DNA from: Vaginimicrobium propionicum
GTDB lineage: Bacteria; Actinomycetota; Actinomycetes; Propionibacteriales; Propionibacteriaceae
NCBI RefSeq assembly: GCF_900155645.1
Contig: NZ_LT706985.1
Span: 744,001 to 808,000 of the forward strand
Direction: 5' to 3'
DNA: 64,000 nucleotides
Positions 45,294 through 54,969 of the stretch are shown here, one piece after another. The notes below the pieces were generated by a model. That model was not told where the DNA came from, did not search any database, and was given only the letters and a program-made list of their open reading frames with translations. How positions within the stretch are numbered: position 1 is the first letter of the stretch; each line of letters opens with the position of its first letter. Both the position numbers and the translations under genes were made by a program.

Positions 45294-46025
45294 CTATAGT
45301 CCGATAAGGTCTAAAAGCTGACCAAGCTCGTCGCGGCTTAGTTCCCTAGTTTGGCCAACACCTAGCTGTCCTAACTTTACCGATCCGATTTGAGTACGGG
45401 AGAGTCGACGAACCGGGTGGGCGATAGCATCGAACATCCGCCGCACAATGCGATTCCGCCCCTCGTGAATAGTCACCTCAACCAAAGAACGCGCCTCGCC
45501 ACGCATCACTAGATTGATTCGATCCGCTTTGACCGGCCCGTCGTCTAGCACCATTGGTTTGCGTAACCGCTTAAGCACCGGATTATCTAGATAACCTTCG
45601 CACTCCACTAGATAGGTTTTGGGAACCTCGTAGCTCGGGTGGGTCATACGATGAGTAAACTCGCCATCATTGGTTAGCAGAATCAGCCCTTCAGTATCCG
45701 TGTCCAGACGTCCAACATGGAAAAGTCGGGTACGGCTGGGAACATATTCAGCCAAAGTGTGACGGCCTTGCGGATCATCCATGGTGGAGACTACTCCTCG
45801 CGGCTTATTTAACACATAGTAAACGTGCCGGCGAGCAGTTGGGATGCGTGAGCCATCAACGCGGATTTCGTCTCGCTCCGGATCGACTCGCCGACCTTGG
45901 ACGAGAACCGTCTCACCGTTAACTTCGACTCGGCCTTCAGCAATCATCTCTTCGCTAGCTCTACGGCTTGCCACGCCAGCCTGGGCGAGCACCTTTTGGA
46001 GGCGAATCCCCTCTTGCTCACTCAT
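45294..46025 (-). CDS. rRNA pseudouridine synthase, RsuA/RluB family
   Basis: The 243-residue enzyme has an N-terminal S4 domain (RLQKVLAQAGVASRRASEEM) and a catalytic domain with Asp 108 in GRLDTDTEG, plus YVLNKPRGVVSTM. Of the family, the RluB type acting on 23S rRNA is the usual one in this position. It overlaps scpB by 8 bases and is followed by the FKBP gene. Confidence 0.93.
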   Translation of the reverse strand: MSEQEGIRLQKVLAQAGVASRRASEEMIAEGRVEVNGETVLVQGRRVDPERDEIRVDGSRIPTARRHVYYVLNKPRGVVSTMDDPQGRHTLAEYVPSRTRLFHVGRLDTDTEGLILLTNDGEFTHRMTHPSYEVPKTYLVECEGYLDNPVLKRLRKPMVLDDGPVKADRINLVMRGEARSLVEVTIHEGRNRIVRRMFDAIAHPVRRLSRTQIGSVKLGQLGVGQTRELSRDELGQLLDLIGL

Positions 46026-46602
46026 CGTCTTCTCCTATTTCATTATCGTCATGTAACGAGGCCAATTCTGCTTCTAATTCACTGGCTTGGGGCAGCAGTG
46101 GAGCAATCGGCGGTAAATCTGCTAGCGAGGCCAAGCCAAGACGTTCAAGAAAATAGTCGGTCGTTTTCACCAAACTCGCCCCATTAGGCTCGTTAGAATC
46201 AATCTGTTCAACTAATCCCCTGGATATAAGGGTGCGAACCACCCCGTCAACATTGACGCCACGAACTGCTGAAACCCGAGAGCGGCTAACCGGCTGCATG
46301 TAGGCGATAACTGCCAAAGTTTCCAAACTTGCTTGAGTTAATTTATTCTCTTGGCCTTCTACAACCCAACGTTTGACCACTTCAGCCTGAGATTGGCGAG
46401 TAGCCAACTGCCAGCCGCCAGCAATATTGCGTAGCTGAAAACCACGTCCAGTTTCATCATAGAAATCAGCTAATTCGCGCAGCACACGCCCTACTTCTTG
46501 CGGGTCAGAATCGGTAGCCGCTGCTATCGCTGTGCGAGTAACTGGCTCAGTAGCAACGATAAGTAGCGCCTCAATTTTTGGCGCTAGATCACTCATGCTC
46601 AA
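46018..46602 (-). CDS. scpB: Segregation and condensation protein B
   Basis: The 194-residue kleisin-associated protein has two winged-helix domains (IEALLIVATEPVTRTAIAAA, ASLETLAVIAYMQPVSRSRV) and binds the SMC-ScpA complex. It overlaps scpA by 14 bases and the pseudouridine synthase by 8, the normal actinobacterial order. Confidence 0.95.
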   Translation of the reverse strand: MSMSDLAPKIEALLIVATEPVTRTAIAAATDSDPQEVGRVLRELADFYDETGRGFQLRNIAGGWQLATRQSQAEVVKRWVVEGQENKLTQASLETLAVIAYMQPVSRSRVSAVRGVNVDGVVRTLISRGLVEQIDSNEPNGASLVKTTDYFLERLGLASLADLPPIAPLLPQASELEAELASLHDDNEIGEDDE

Positions 46603-47416
46603 CTACCTCCTCATCAAATTCTGGGCTTAGCGTCAGCATGTCAGTCTCGCGCCCAACCCAGGTAATCGTCAATTCACCCAGAGGCGAAAGCTGATCAAAA
46701 CGCACTTGCTGCAGCTTAAACAATTCCAATAAGGCTAAGAATCGAGCCACAGTATGTAGCCGATCAATGCCTTGACACAATGTCCTAAAAGTCATGGCAC
46801 GACTTTTTCTCAACATTGCAACTACAATTTTGCCTTCTTCTTGGACATTAACCTGAACAAGGTGCAACTGTTCAAGGGGCATCGCAGTGTCTTGGGTAGG
46901 AGTGAAAACCTTAACGGCGATTTTTACGAAACGTTCCAGCCCACCAGGAAAAACTACTTGCGGTAGCAGTTGACCAAAACTTTTTTCTAAGCCACCCGGA
47001 CGCGCATAGACCATGGACTCGGCCAACATGCGTTCACCAATCCACTTCGAGACTTGTTTATAAGCTCGGTATTGCAATAAGCGAGCGAAGAGCAGATCTC
47101 TGGCCGCTAGTATTTCCAAATCGGCTTCGTCTTCAACTTCTCCACTAGGCAACAAACGAGCAGCTTTCAGATCCAGCAGGGTCGCGGCCACAAGCAAAAA
47201 TTGACTAGTGGTATCCAAGTCCCAAACTTTGGCTCCAGCCCTAGTGTTAGCAACGAATTCGTCGGTAACTTCGCTTAAAGCAACTTCGGTCACATCGAGT
47301 TTGCGTTTGGCAATCAGCTGCAGCAACAGATCAAACGGCCCCTCGAAATTTGTCAGCCGGACGGTAAATGGGTTTCCATCACTATCCAAAAAACCGTGCT
47401 CAGCATCAACACTCAT
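46589..47416 (-). CDS. scpA: Segregation and condensation protein A
   Basis: The 275-residue kleisin subunit of the SMC complex has the N-terminal VRLTNFEGPFDLLLQLIAKR and LDVTEVALSEVTDEF, and the C-terminal winged helix around ARFLALLELFKLQQVRFDQL. Start and the previous gene's stop share a base (TAATG). It acts in chromosome compaction and separation. Confidence 0.95.
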   Translation of the reverse strand: MSVDAEHGFLDSDGNPFTVRLTNFEGPFDLLLQLIAKRKLDVTEVALSEVTDEFVANTRAGAKVWDLDTTSQFLLVAATLLDLKAARLLPSGEVEDEADLEILAARDLLFARLLQYRAYKQVSKWIGERMLAESMVYARPGGLEKSFGQLLPQVVFPGGLERFVKIAVKVFTPTQDTAMPLEQLHLVQVNVQEEGKIVVAMLRKSRAMTFRTLCQGIDRLHTVARFLALLELFKLQQVRFDQLSPLGELTITWVGRETDMLTLSPEFDEEVVEHE

Positions 47417-47703
47417 TATTGAACCTGCTGAGACAGCCTTTGCACTATCTCACTGTCTGCACCGGATTTATCCAGCTCATCAAGGACAATAGCGACAGCT
47501 TCACGTACTAACCGGCCTCTATCTACCCGTAGGCCAAACTCGCCTTTAAGCCTTAGCCTGGCTTGTTCGATAGTCATCAATTGCTGGGAGGAAATATAGA
47601 CGGTAATTTTCTCGTCATGGTCTACCCGGCGACCAGCTGCTTGACCAGTCTTTGTGTCACGAAATAATTCACTAGCACCTGGCAGATTCACTTTTCTTGA
47701 CAT
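47416..47703 (-). CDS. Small conserved protein between parA and scpA
   Basis: The 95-residue basic protein has a C-terminal helix pattern LRLKGEFGLRVDRGRLVREA like a ribbon-helix-helix or CopG fold, after the strand KITVYISSQQL. It may be a DNA-binding partner of ParA. It overlaps parA by 16 bases and scpA by one. The function is an inference from position and fold impression. Confidence 0.65.
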   Translation of the reverse strand: MSRKVNLPGASELFRDTKTGQAAGRRVDHDEKITVYISSQQLMTIEQARLRLKGEFGLRVDRGRLVREAVAIVLDELDKSGADSEIVQRLSQQVQ

Positions 47704-48566
47704 CTAGCCAACACCTCCCTGGCTAGCATTTGATAGGCCTTTGCTCCGGCAGTCTCGGGGGCATAGGACGTTATAGGCTCGCCAGCAACCGTCGTTTCTG
47801 GGAACTTCACAGTACGCCTGATTACGGTATGAAATACCTTTTCCCCGAATGCTTCTACGACGCGCTCCATGACTTCCCTAGAGTGAATCGTTCGAGTATT
47901 GACCATAGTCGGCAGAATGCCCAGCAGCTCAAGCTCAGGATTAAGCCGGTCAGTAACTTTTTGAATAGTGTCATAAAGAAGAGCAACACCACGAAGGGCA
48001 AAAAATTCACACTCGAGCGGAATAATAACTTTTTGACTTGCAGTCAAAGCGTTCACGGTTAGTAACCCTAATGAGGGCGCACAGTCGATAATGATGAAGT
48101 CATAACGCGAGCGCACTGGGTCAAGAATGCGTTTCAATGTTAATTCACGCGCAACTTCACTAACCAACTGCACTTCTGCTGCCGATAAATCGATATTTGC
48201 CGGTAATAGATCGCACCCCGGCGCAGCATCGGGGATCAACACATCATCAAATGAGTATTCCCTAGATAGCAACAAGTTATAGATGGATAGTTCAAGGTTA
48301 TGAGGGTTTACTCCCAATCCCACCGACAGTGAACCTTGCGGGTCGAAATCGACAAGTAGAACTTTTCTTCCAGTCAGCGCTAATGCGGCACCTAAGTTGA
48401 TAGTGGAAGTGGTCTTGCCCACTCCACCCTTCTGGTTTGTCATCGAAATAATGACTGCATTCTTTGGCCCAGGGGAGGGCGGGGTTGCTTCTGGTATTTC
48501 AACCACTGGACGGCCAGTAAAATCCAATTCTGGCTCATCTGCTGTTTCAAAGAGCTGTTCGCTCAT
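47688..48566 (-). CDS. ParA/Soj-family ATPase
   Basis: The 292-residue ATPase has the deviant Walker A KGGVGKTT (46-53), DFDPQGSLSVGLGVN, and DCAPSLGLLTVNAL. This type, next to scpAB, is the Soj-like ParA copy distinct from the origin-linked pair. It probably positions or regulates the segregation machinery. It heads the overlapping operon through scpA, scpB and the pseudouridine synthase. Confidence 0.9.
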   Translation of the reverse strand: MSEQLFETADEPELDFTGRPVVEIPEATPPSPGPKNAVIISMTNQKGGVGKTTSTINLGAALALTGRKVLLVDFDPQGSLSVGLGVNPHNLELSIYNLLLSREYSFDDVLIPDAAPGCDLLPANIDLSAAEVQLVSEVARELTLKRILDPVRSRYDFIIIDCAPSLGLLTVNALTASQKVIIPLECEFFALRGVALLYDTIQKVTDRLNPELELLGILPTMVNTRTIHSREVMERVVEAFGEKVFHTVIRRTVKFPETTVAGEPITSYAPETAGAKAYQMLAREVLARCQEK

Positions 48567-48641
48567 CTACCCCTCCTGCTGCTAGCTCGACTACTCCAAG
48601 CATAATCGACAAGTCGTCTTTTTGGGTATAGCCGTTAGAGC

Positions 48642-49364
48642 CTAACCAGCCAATAGACGTAACTGGCTCAAAGCAACCAAACCTGCCGTCGAAGCCCTCA
48701 AAACTTCTGGAACAAGTCTGACGGGCTTGGCCCCAGCATCGACGAATGTTGATAGCTCAGTTGGGCTAATACCGCCTTCTGGACCGACAATGAACCCGAC
48801 GGTGCCGCTGCTAGGCATTTCAACATCGGCGAGCCATTCATCTGCTTCTTCATGGCAAACCAAAACCAAATCAAGATCGCGAATCAACTTTGTCACATCG
48901 TCAGTGGTGGCATAACTAACTTTTGGCACACTCAAGCGTCTGGATTGCTTGGCAGCAGCCATGGACACCGATTCCCATCGGGCTATGCCGCTAGCTATTT
49001 TGCCGTCCCAGCGCACGATAGAACGCTCAGCCTGCCAAGCGATGAGCCGGTCGACACCTAACTCGGTCAGTGCTTCGACAGCAATCTGCGAACGCGACCC
49101 CTTCGCTAAGGCCTGAATACCCACCCACTGAATTTTGTGAGTTTCATCTTGCAATACCTGAGTCACCAAGACGCTGAAATCGTTTTTACCAACAGCTGTA
49201 ACTAGCCCACTAATGCCCAACCCAGCACCGTCAGCTAAAACAACCTGCTCCCCTAGCCGCAAACGTTTTACTTTGGCGCCATGATGGCCTTCTGCACCAG
49301 TGACAGTAATTATTTGATCACAGCGTGGATTAACCAAATCGACTAAGAATACCGGTGCGCTCAT
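48642..49364 (-). CDS. rsmE: 16S rRNA m3U1498 methyltransferase
   Basis: The 240-residue SPOUT-class enzyme has the PUA-like N-terminus and the C-terminal knot: QALAKGSRSQIAVEALTELG, VGFIVGPEGGISPTELSTF, and LVPEVLRASTAGLVALSQL. It methylates U1498 of 16S rRNA. It ends the hrcA-dnaJ-rsmE operon. Confidence 0.95.
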   Translation of the reverse strand: MSAPVFLVDLVNPRCDQIITVTGAEGHHGAKVKRLRLGEQVVLADGAGLGISGLVTAVGKNDFSVLVTQVLQDETHKIQWVGIQALAKGSRSQIAVEALTELGVDRLIAWQAERSIVRWDGKIASGIARWESVSMAAAKQSRRLSVPKVSYATTDDVTKLIRDLDLVLVCHEEADEWLADVEMPSSGTVGFIVGPEGGISPTELSTFVDAGAKPVRLVPEVLRASTAGLVALSQLRLLAG

Positions 49365-49375
49365 TTAAAACCCTG

Positions 49376-50557
49376 CTAGTTAAAAGCATCACGGAGCCTG
49401 GTGAAAAAGCCTTTCTCTGCCTCAGCCTCAGGGGGTTGGAATTTATCTTCACCACGTTCCTTAGCTAATTCATGCAGCAATTCGCGCTGCTTATCGTCCA
49501 GTTTCGTTGGGGTAAGCACTCTAAAAGTAACTCCTAAGTCGCCGCGCCGGTTAGAGCGCAAAACGGGCACCCCACGACCTCTAACTACTACTCGTTCACC
49601 TGATTGCACACCTTTAGGTACGCTGACTGATATTTGACGCTGCTCCTCGGAGCAATCAGGCCTCTCTGCTTCCAGCGACATGATATTCAATTCGGCACCC
49701 AAAGCGGCCACTGTCATTGGGATATCAACGACTGTTTCCAGATTCGTTTCGATTCTGCGGAAACGCTGGTGTTCTCGTACATGCACTTCAATCAACAAGT
49801 CGCCTGCAGGTCCGGCACCTTCACCCACTTCACCTTGGCCAGGCAGATGAATTCTGTTGCCAGTATCTACGCCAGCAGGAATGTCAACCTGAATGGTGCG
49901 TTCACAATTGACTCGACCATGGCCGGAACATTCTGGACATGGGTTAACCATTATGGTGCCGAAACCCTGACAGCTTGGGCATTGTTGGATGGTGCGGATC
50001 TCGCCCAATAACGAACGCTGGGACACGCTCACTTCACCATTGCCATGACATTGGGTACAGGTAATCGGCTCTGACGAATCAGCCGAGCCTTTCCCCGCAC
50101 AAGTCTCACAAGCCACGTAAGTGTTAATAGTTACTGGAACTTTAGCTCCGAAAACTGCATCAACAAGATCTAACGGGATTCTTTTTAGCAAGTCTTTGCC
50201 GCGTTGCACCCTAGATTTCGGCCCTCGTCCACCACCGAATGCGCCCCCCATAAAAGCGCCAAACAGATCACCAAGATCGAAACCATCCCCTGAGAAACCG
50301 AATCCATTCATGCCAGAGAACGGATTGCCGCCGCCACTCAACGGATCTCCGCCACGGTCATATACAGCACGTTTATTCTGGTCGCTAAGCACCTCATATG
50401 CTTCATTTACCGCTTTGAACTGATCTTCAGCATCTGGGGAATTATTGACATCTGGGTGGAGTTTACGAGCTTTAGCTCGATAGGCCTTCTTGATCTGCTC
50501 AGCAGAGGCGTTAGAGGGCACGCCAAGTATCTGGTAATAGTCTGGGGAACTCATCAA
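49376..50557 (-). CDS. dnaJ: Chaperone DnaJ
   Basis: The 393-residue co-chaperone has a J domain with HPD at about 34-36, a Gly/Phe-rich segment ([17 protein letters not shown]), four zinc repeats ([32 protein letters not shown]) and the client-binding C-terminal domains. It follows hrcA by 15 bases, the actinobacterial DnaJ2 arrangement. Confidence 0.95.
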   Translation of the reverse strand: MMSSPDYYQILGVPSNASAEQIKKAYRAKARKLHPDVNNSPDAEDQFKAVNEAYEVLSDQNKRAVYDRGGDPLSGGGNPFSGMNGFGFSGDGFDLGDLFGAFMGGAFGGGRGPKSRVQRGKDLLKRIPLDLVDAVFGAKVPVTINTYVACETCAGKGSADSSEPITCTQCHGNGEVSVSQRSLLGEIRTIQQCPSCQGFGTIMVNPCPECSGHGRVNCERTIQVDIPAGVDTGNRIHLPGQGEVGEGAGPAGDLLIEVHVREHQRFRRIETNLETVVDIPMTVAALGAELNIMSLEAERPDCSEEQRQISVSVPKGVQSGERVVVRGRGVPVLRSNRRGDLGVTFRVLTPTKLDDKQRELLHELAKERGEDKFQPPEAEAEKGFFTRLRDAFN

Positions 50558-50572
50558 TCTATCCTGATTTAT

Positions 50573-51577
50573 TTAACCTTCAGCCAAGAACCGTCCGACA
50601 TAGTTTGCCACAGCGCTAACCGCTGCCATAGCAGACGGGTAATCCATGTGTGTGGGCCCAACGACACCTAATCTGGCATAAGAATCTTGGCCTCGACCAT
50701 ATGAGCTAGCCACGAGGGAGGTCGCTTGCAACGGTAAATAATTGTTTTCCTGTCCGATACGTACCGCGACTTCACCTGGACGGGTAACGGCTTCACCTAA
50801 CAGTTTCAACAAAACCACCTGTTCCTCCAGCGCTTCCAAGACTGGAGCAATGATGGTTTCGTATTCAAAACCGTATCTAGTTAGGTTAGGGATGCCGGCG
50901 ACAACCACTTCACTGACCGGATTTGAGCCAGCCATCTGGCCGATTGCTTCGTAAACGGCCTTTAGATCATCTGGGCTATCGTCTGGAAGATTAGTTATCG
51001 TCTGGCTAACTTGGGAAATAGTTGAGCCATCTAGGGTTTCGTTGACCTGATTACGTAATTCGAGCATGCGATCGTCATCTGCTGAGATCCCAGCAATACG
51101 TTGCTCGACGATGCCAGCAGAATCAATGACGATTACCAATGCTTTGGTTAAACCCAATGGCACCAACTCAATATGCTTAATTACTGCTTGTGAGCTGACG
51201 GGATACTGCACCATCGCCACTTGACGGGTCACCTGGGCTAGTAATCGAACGGTACGGTGAACCACGTCGTCAATGTCTACGGCGCCAGATAAAAAAGTTT
51301 CAATAGCTTTCCGCTCAGCGCTAGAAAGTGGTTTAACCTGAGCTAACCGATCAACGAATAGCCGATAACCCTTGTCGGTTGGTACTCGCCCAGCGCTGGT
51401 ATGAGGTTGCGCTAAATAGCCTTCCTCATCCAAAACCGCCATATCGTTCCTGATGGTGGCTGGTGAGACGTCTAAACCGTAGCGTTCCACGATTGACTTT
51501 GACCCCACCGGCTCATGAGTTGAGATGTAGTCGGTGACGATGGCGCGCAACACTTTCAGCTTGCGGTCATCAAGCAT
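50573..51577 (-). CDS. hrcA: Heat-inducible transcription repressor
   Basis: The 334-residue repressor has an N-terminal winged helix (KLKVLRAIVTDYISTHEPVG, VSPATIRNDMAVLDEEGYL) and the HrcA dimerisation domain. It binds CIRCE operators; one is directly upstream at 51596-51622, so it represses its own operon. Length is normal. Confidence 0.96.
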   Translation of the reverse strand: MLDDRKLKVLRAIVTDYISTHEPVGSKSIVERYGLDVSPATIRNDMAVLDEEGYLAQPHTSAGRVPTDKGYRLFVDRLAQVKPLSSAERKAIETFLSGAVDIDDVVHRTVRLLAQVTRQVAMVQYPVSSQAVIKHIELVPLGLTKALVIVIDSAGIVEQRIAGISADDDRMLELRNQVNETLDGSTISQVSQTITNLPDDSPDDLKAVYEAIGQMAGSNPVSEVVVAGIPNLTRYGFEYETIIAPVLEALEEQVVLLKLLGEAVTRPGEVAVRIGQENNYLPLQATSLVASSYGRGQDSYARLGVVGPTHMDYPSAMAAVSAVANYVGRFLAEG

Positions 51578-51595
51578 CGTCGACTCCTAAATCTT

Positions 51596-51622
51596 CTAGC
51601 ACTCGGCACATGTGAGTGCCAG
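51596..51622 (-). promoter_or_regulatory. CIRCE operator
   Basis: CTAGCACTC-N9-GAGTGCCAG matches the consensus TTAGCACTC-N9-GAGTGCTAA with changes only at outer positions. It lies 19 bases before the hrcA start. Confidence 0.88.
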
Positions 51623-51660
51623 TTTACCCTTAAATGACCAGGGTTGATAATGCCGCGTTT

Positions 51661-52461
51661 TTAGTCGTTGAGAGTTTGCCCGTATTTTTGCCACAAGGTG
51701 ATAATCTCCCGCAATACCTTGTCGCTAGAACCGGAAAAAATCGGCGTAGCAAAATTACTAGGCCCGTAGACGCTACCATCCAACAGATAGATTTGACCGC
51801 CCAACTCCTCCAACATCAACTGGCCAGGCAGATGATCCCAAACTCTGCCAGCCGAATAAACGATGAAATCGATTTCACCATCGACTAGGCGGCAGTAATC
51901 GACGCCAGCGCAATTTCTGGTGCCAGCTACTGGAGCTATTTGCCCATCAGCATCAAAGTCCCAATACTTACGGAATGAAGCGATGCCCTTAGGCTTCTCG
52001 GCCGGAGGCTTTGGGCTTATCTTTTTACCGTTGACTAAAACCCCGGCTGACCGCTCAGCCACATAGAAAAGTTGGTGGGCTGGCTGCCAAATCCACGAGC
52101 GCGTCAACTGAGCGTCACGTAATTCCGCAACCATCATGGCGTGATCCAGGTTGCCACGCACATAGTTTCCAGTGCCATCTATGGGGTCAATAGTAAATGC
52201 GTGACTAGCTGTGGCGAGTTTGTCTGGCAATGTCGGGTCAAAAAAACTGGCTTCTTCGCCGACTATCAACGCATTAGGATAAGCTTTCGTCAGCGCCTCG
52301 GTGATAACCTCCTCAGCCTCACGGTCAGCCACCGTAACGTAATCACCAGGTTTTTTCTCAATAATTTCATCATCTTTTAGGTTGCGGAACCTCGGGTTTA
52401 CAACCTGTTCACCAGTTTGTTTCAACAGCTGAATTATTTCTTCGGTACGCATAAATCCCAT
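51661..52461 (-). CDS. Inositol monophosphatase-family phosphatase
   Basis: The 266-residue Mg-dependent phosphatase has the metal motifs VGEEASFF, IDPIDGTGNYVRG and GRVWDHLPGQLMLEE. Family members hydrolyse inositol phosphate or histidinol phosphate (HisN); the sequence alone does not decide. The start ATG at 52459-52461, alternatively M at 52452, has a weak ribosome site. Confidence 0.88.
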   Translation of the reverse strand: MGFMRTEEIIQLLKQTGEQVVNPRFRNLKDDEIIEKKPGDYVTVADREAEEVITEALTKAYPNALIVGEEASFFDPTLPDKLATASHAFTIDPIDGTGNYVRGNLDHAMMVAELRDAQLTRSWIWQPAHQLFYVAERSAGVLVNGKKISPKPPAEKPKGIASFRKYWDFDADGQIAPVAGTRNCAGVDYCRLVDGEIDFIVYSAGRVWDHLPGQLMLEELGGQIYLLDGSVYGPSNFATPIFSGSSDKVLREIITLWQKYGQTLND

Positions 52462-52495
52462 TCTTCCAACATCGTTGACAAACCTACCTCAAGTT

Positions 52496-54916
52496 TTATT
52501 CCACCCAAGTAAACAATGGTGAATCCTTGCTAGCAGCAGCTAAAACTACCTGCGTCCAAGGCTCAAGGGTATAGAAATTTTTGATGACCTTTGCTTGGTT
52601 GGGCTTCCAACAGTTGTATTCGCTTTCCGCCCAATAAGCAGTATCAATTAAGCACAACCAATCCAATTTCGGACGCTTCGGGTCAGGTTCGGCAGGAATA
52701 GCGAAATCAATAGTTTCGGCAGTCATATTAACCATAAATAGATAGTCTGTCCCACCGATACCTTCCCCATTGACTAGCACTGACAAGGCTCTATCACCTT
52801 CTTCAGGCGAGCTTGATAAATCAGGTTTGTAGAACAAATAACTAACGTCGTTATCGTCTATCCGGTCACCACCCCAAATACGTTGCCGTAACGTGGGGTC
52901 AATTTGGCGCAGCTTCGTCAGATAACGGAAAAACTCGAACATCGGGTTGACATCTTCCGGGGTATCTGTGGCACCAACAACGTCGTAATAGCCTGGCAGG
53001 TTCTCGTCTCTCGGGTCGACCGGCAATAGCGTTGGGCTATTCGATACAGTCTGAGCCCAGTTATTCCACATGCCAACAGTATTTAGATTCCAAGGGTTAT
53101 TGTTACCGTTTTGCGTTCGACAATATTCATCGCCACCAACAACCATCGGCACTCCACGCGAGAAAAACAGGGTAGTCATAAAATTACGCCACCTTGTTCG
53201 GCGTAACGCCTTGTCACCACCTGAATCCCAAGATAGATTCTGGTCAGCACCACCATCTGAGGGGCCAAAAGGATATGGCTGGGCATTATCCTTTTCGTTG
53301 AAACTAACCAAATCGATCATCGTGAATCCGTCATGGGCAGTGATGAAGTTCACCGACTTTTGTGGCCCTTGCTTCTTCGAGAAATGCCACCAGTCCCCAT
53401 TAAATTGGTTCATAAAAGCTTCGGTATTGCCGTCCCCTTTGAGGAAACCACGCATGGCGTCTCTAAAGCGGCCGTTCCATTCTCCCCATTCAGCTGGGAA
53501 GTTACCTACCTCATAGCCCCACAAATCCCACGCTTCTGCGATAACCTCAAAATCATTTTGCTCAGCTAGCCGTCCGATTCTAGTCAGCAAGGGGTGCCCC
53601 ATGAAGAAACGCTTCCGCGAATTCCAGTCGTCCACCTCTGACAGGTCAGGCATTCGTCCAAGCACCGTTGCCAGATCAAAGCGGAAACCGTCAATACCCA
53701 TTTGGTGATGCCAGTAAATCAACGAATCAACTACCAGTTGACTCATTGCTGTAGAAGAGAAATTTGTTTGGTTCGACGAGCCGGTGGCGCCATCTTGAAC
53801 GAAACCATCGCCCGTTAAGTCGTAGTATTCGGCGGTTGCGAAACCACCCAAAGTGGTGAACCCGGCAGAATCTGGATCCCCATACCAGTTGCCACCTTCA
53901 GACGTGTGATTGTAAACCACATCGATATAGACGCTGATGCCTTCATCGTGGAAAGCACGCACCATCTCTTTGAATTCGCGGGTAGGTCCGCCAGGGCTTT
54001 TATCTGCCGCATAATCCGGATTAGGCGAAAAGAAATTGAGTGTTTGGTAGCCCCAGTTGTTAGTGGTGCCATTTGTCTGACCAACTTGGTCTGAATCTGT
54101 GATATGCACCGGCAACAATTCGATGGTATTCATTCCGATACCACGCAGGTATGGCGCCATCAAAGCTGCGCCGGCATAAGTCCCGCGCAAATCTTCGGGA
54201 ATATTTTGTAAGCCCTCAAAACCAGATTTAGCTCCAAGCAAATCACCGATTCTAGAAGCCGAAGGGTGCATCGAAAGATGTTTGGTATGCACCTCGTAGA
54301 TGGTGGCATCTTCTTCGGCACGTTCGGGATAATTCCCAGTGCTGGTGTCATCGACGATGACGATGCCCTTAGGTGCCCACCGCCCGGTGTCGATCTCACG
54401 TTGAATTTGACCATTGAACTCGTGACCACCGGTACCAAATAAGAATGGATCACCGCCAGCCTCTTTTAGCGCAGGACTTAGCGTGGTATGCGTAACTTCA
54501 CGCGCATAAGGGTCTAAAAGTACTTTATTCGGGTTGAAATGATTGTGATCTTGATCCCGATCGGCAACAAAACCGACTGTCGAACCTGGCGTCCAATCTG
54601 GCGAGAATGGCCAATTCCTGCCCCAACAACGATAAGCGTAAAGGGTTCCGTGGCCAGCCCCTGAAAGTTGGGCGCGCCAAATCCCGTCAGGGCAATAGGC
54701 AGCCGCAACTGTGAAAACTGCGTCAGCGCCCAGCGCGGCGGAATAAATCTCTAGTGTCACGTGCTGGGCTTCCGGAGCATAAACAGCGAAAGTAGTTAGC
54801 CCATTAACAGAGTCATGGTGAGCACCTAACGGCCAGGCCGCTTGTGACCACGTTTCAGGCTGATGAGCCGCTAACAGAGCTTGGTTGCTTGTCATCATGG
54901 AAACAAGTTTAGGCAT
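52496..54916 (-). CDS. glgX: Glycogen debranching enzyme
   Basis: From the ATG at 54914-54916, with AAAGG seven bases upstream, the product has 806 residues. An N-terminal CBM48-like domain is followed by a GH13 barrel: DVVYNHTSEGG, GFRFDLATVLGR with the nucleophile Asp, VIAEAWDLWGYEVG with the acid Glu, and NFITAHDGFT. It cleaves alpha-1,6 branches of glycogen. A longer frame to 54931 is possible. Confidence 0.9.
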   Translation of the reverse strand: MPKLVSMMTSNQALLAAHQPETWSQAAWPLGAHHDSVNGLTTFAVYAPEAQHVTLEIYSAALGADAVFTVAAAYCPDGIWRAQLSGAGHGTLYAYRCWGRNWPFSPDWTPGSTVGFVADRDQDHNHFNPNKVLLDPYAREVTHTTLSPALKEAGGDPFLFGTGGHEFNGQIQREIDTGRWAPKGIVIVDDTSTGNYPERAEEDATIYEVHTKHLSMHPSASRIGDLLGAKSGFEGLQNIPEDLRGTYAGAALMAPYLRGIGMNTIELLPVHITDSDQVGQTNGTTNNWGYQTLNFFSPNPDYAADKSPGGPTREFKEMVRAFHDEGISVYIDVVYNHTSEGGNWYGDPDSAGFTTLGGFATAEYYDLTGDGFVQDGATGSSNQTNFSSTAMSQLVVDSLIYWHHQMGIDGFRFDLATVLGRMPDLSEVDDWNSRKRFFMGHPLLTRIGRLAEQNDFEVIAEAWDLWGYEVGNFPAEWGEWNGRFRDAMRGFLKGDGNTEAFMNQFNGDWWHFSKKQGPQKSVNFITAHDGFTMIDLVSFNEKDNAQPYPFGPSDGGADQNLSWDSGGDKALRRTRWRNFMTTLFFSRGVPMVVGGDEYCRTQNGNNNPWNLNTVGMWNNWAQTVSNSPTLLPVDPRDENLPGYYDVVGATDTPEDVNPMFEFFRYLTKLRQIDPTLRQRIWGGDRIDDNDVSYLFYKPDLSSSPEEGDRALSVLVNGEGIGGTDYLFMVNMTAETIDFAIPAEPDPKRPKLDWLCLIDTAYWAESEYNCWKPNQAKVIKNFYTLEPWTQVVLAAASKDSPLFTWVE

Positions 54917-54969
54917 ATGGCACCTTTTCACACCTTTTTTTGGCGGAAACAGCCTAGTCAGAGGGGAAA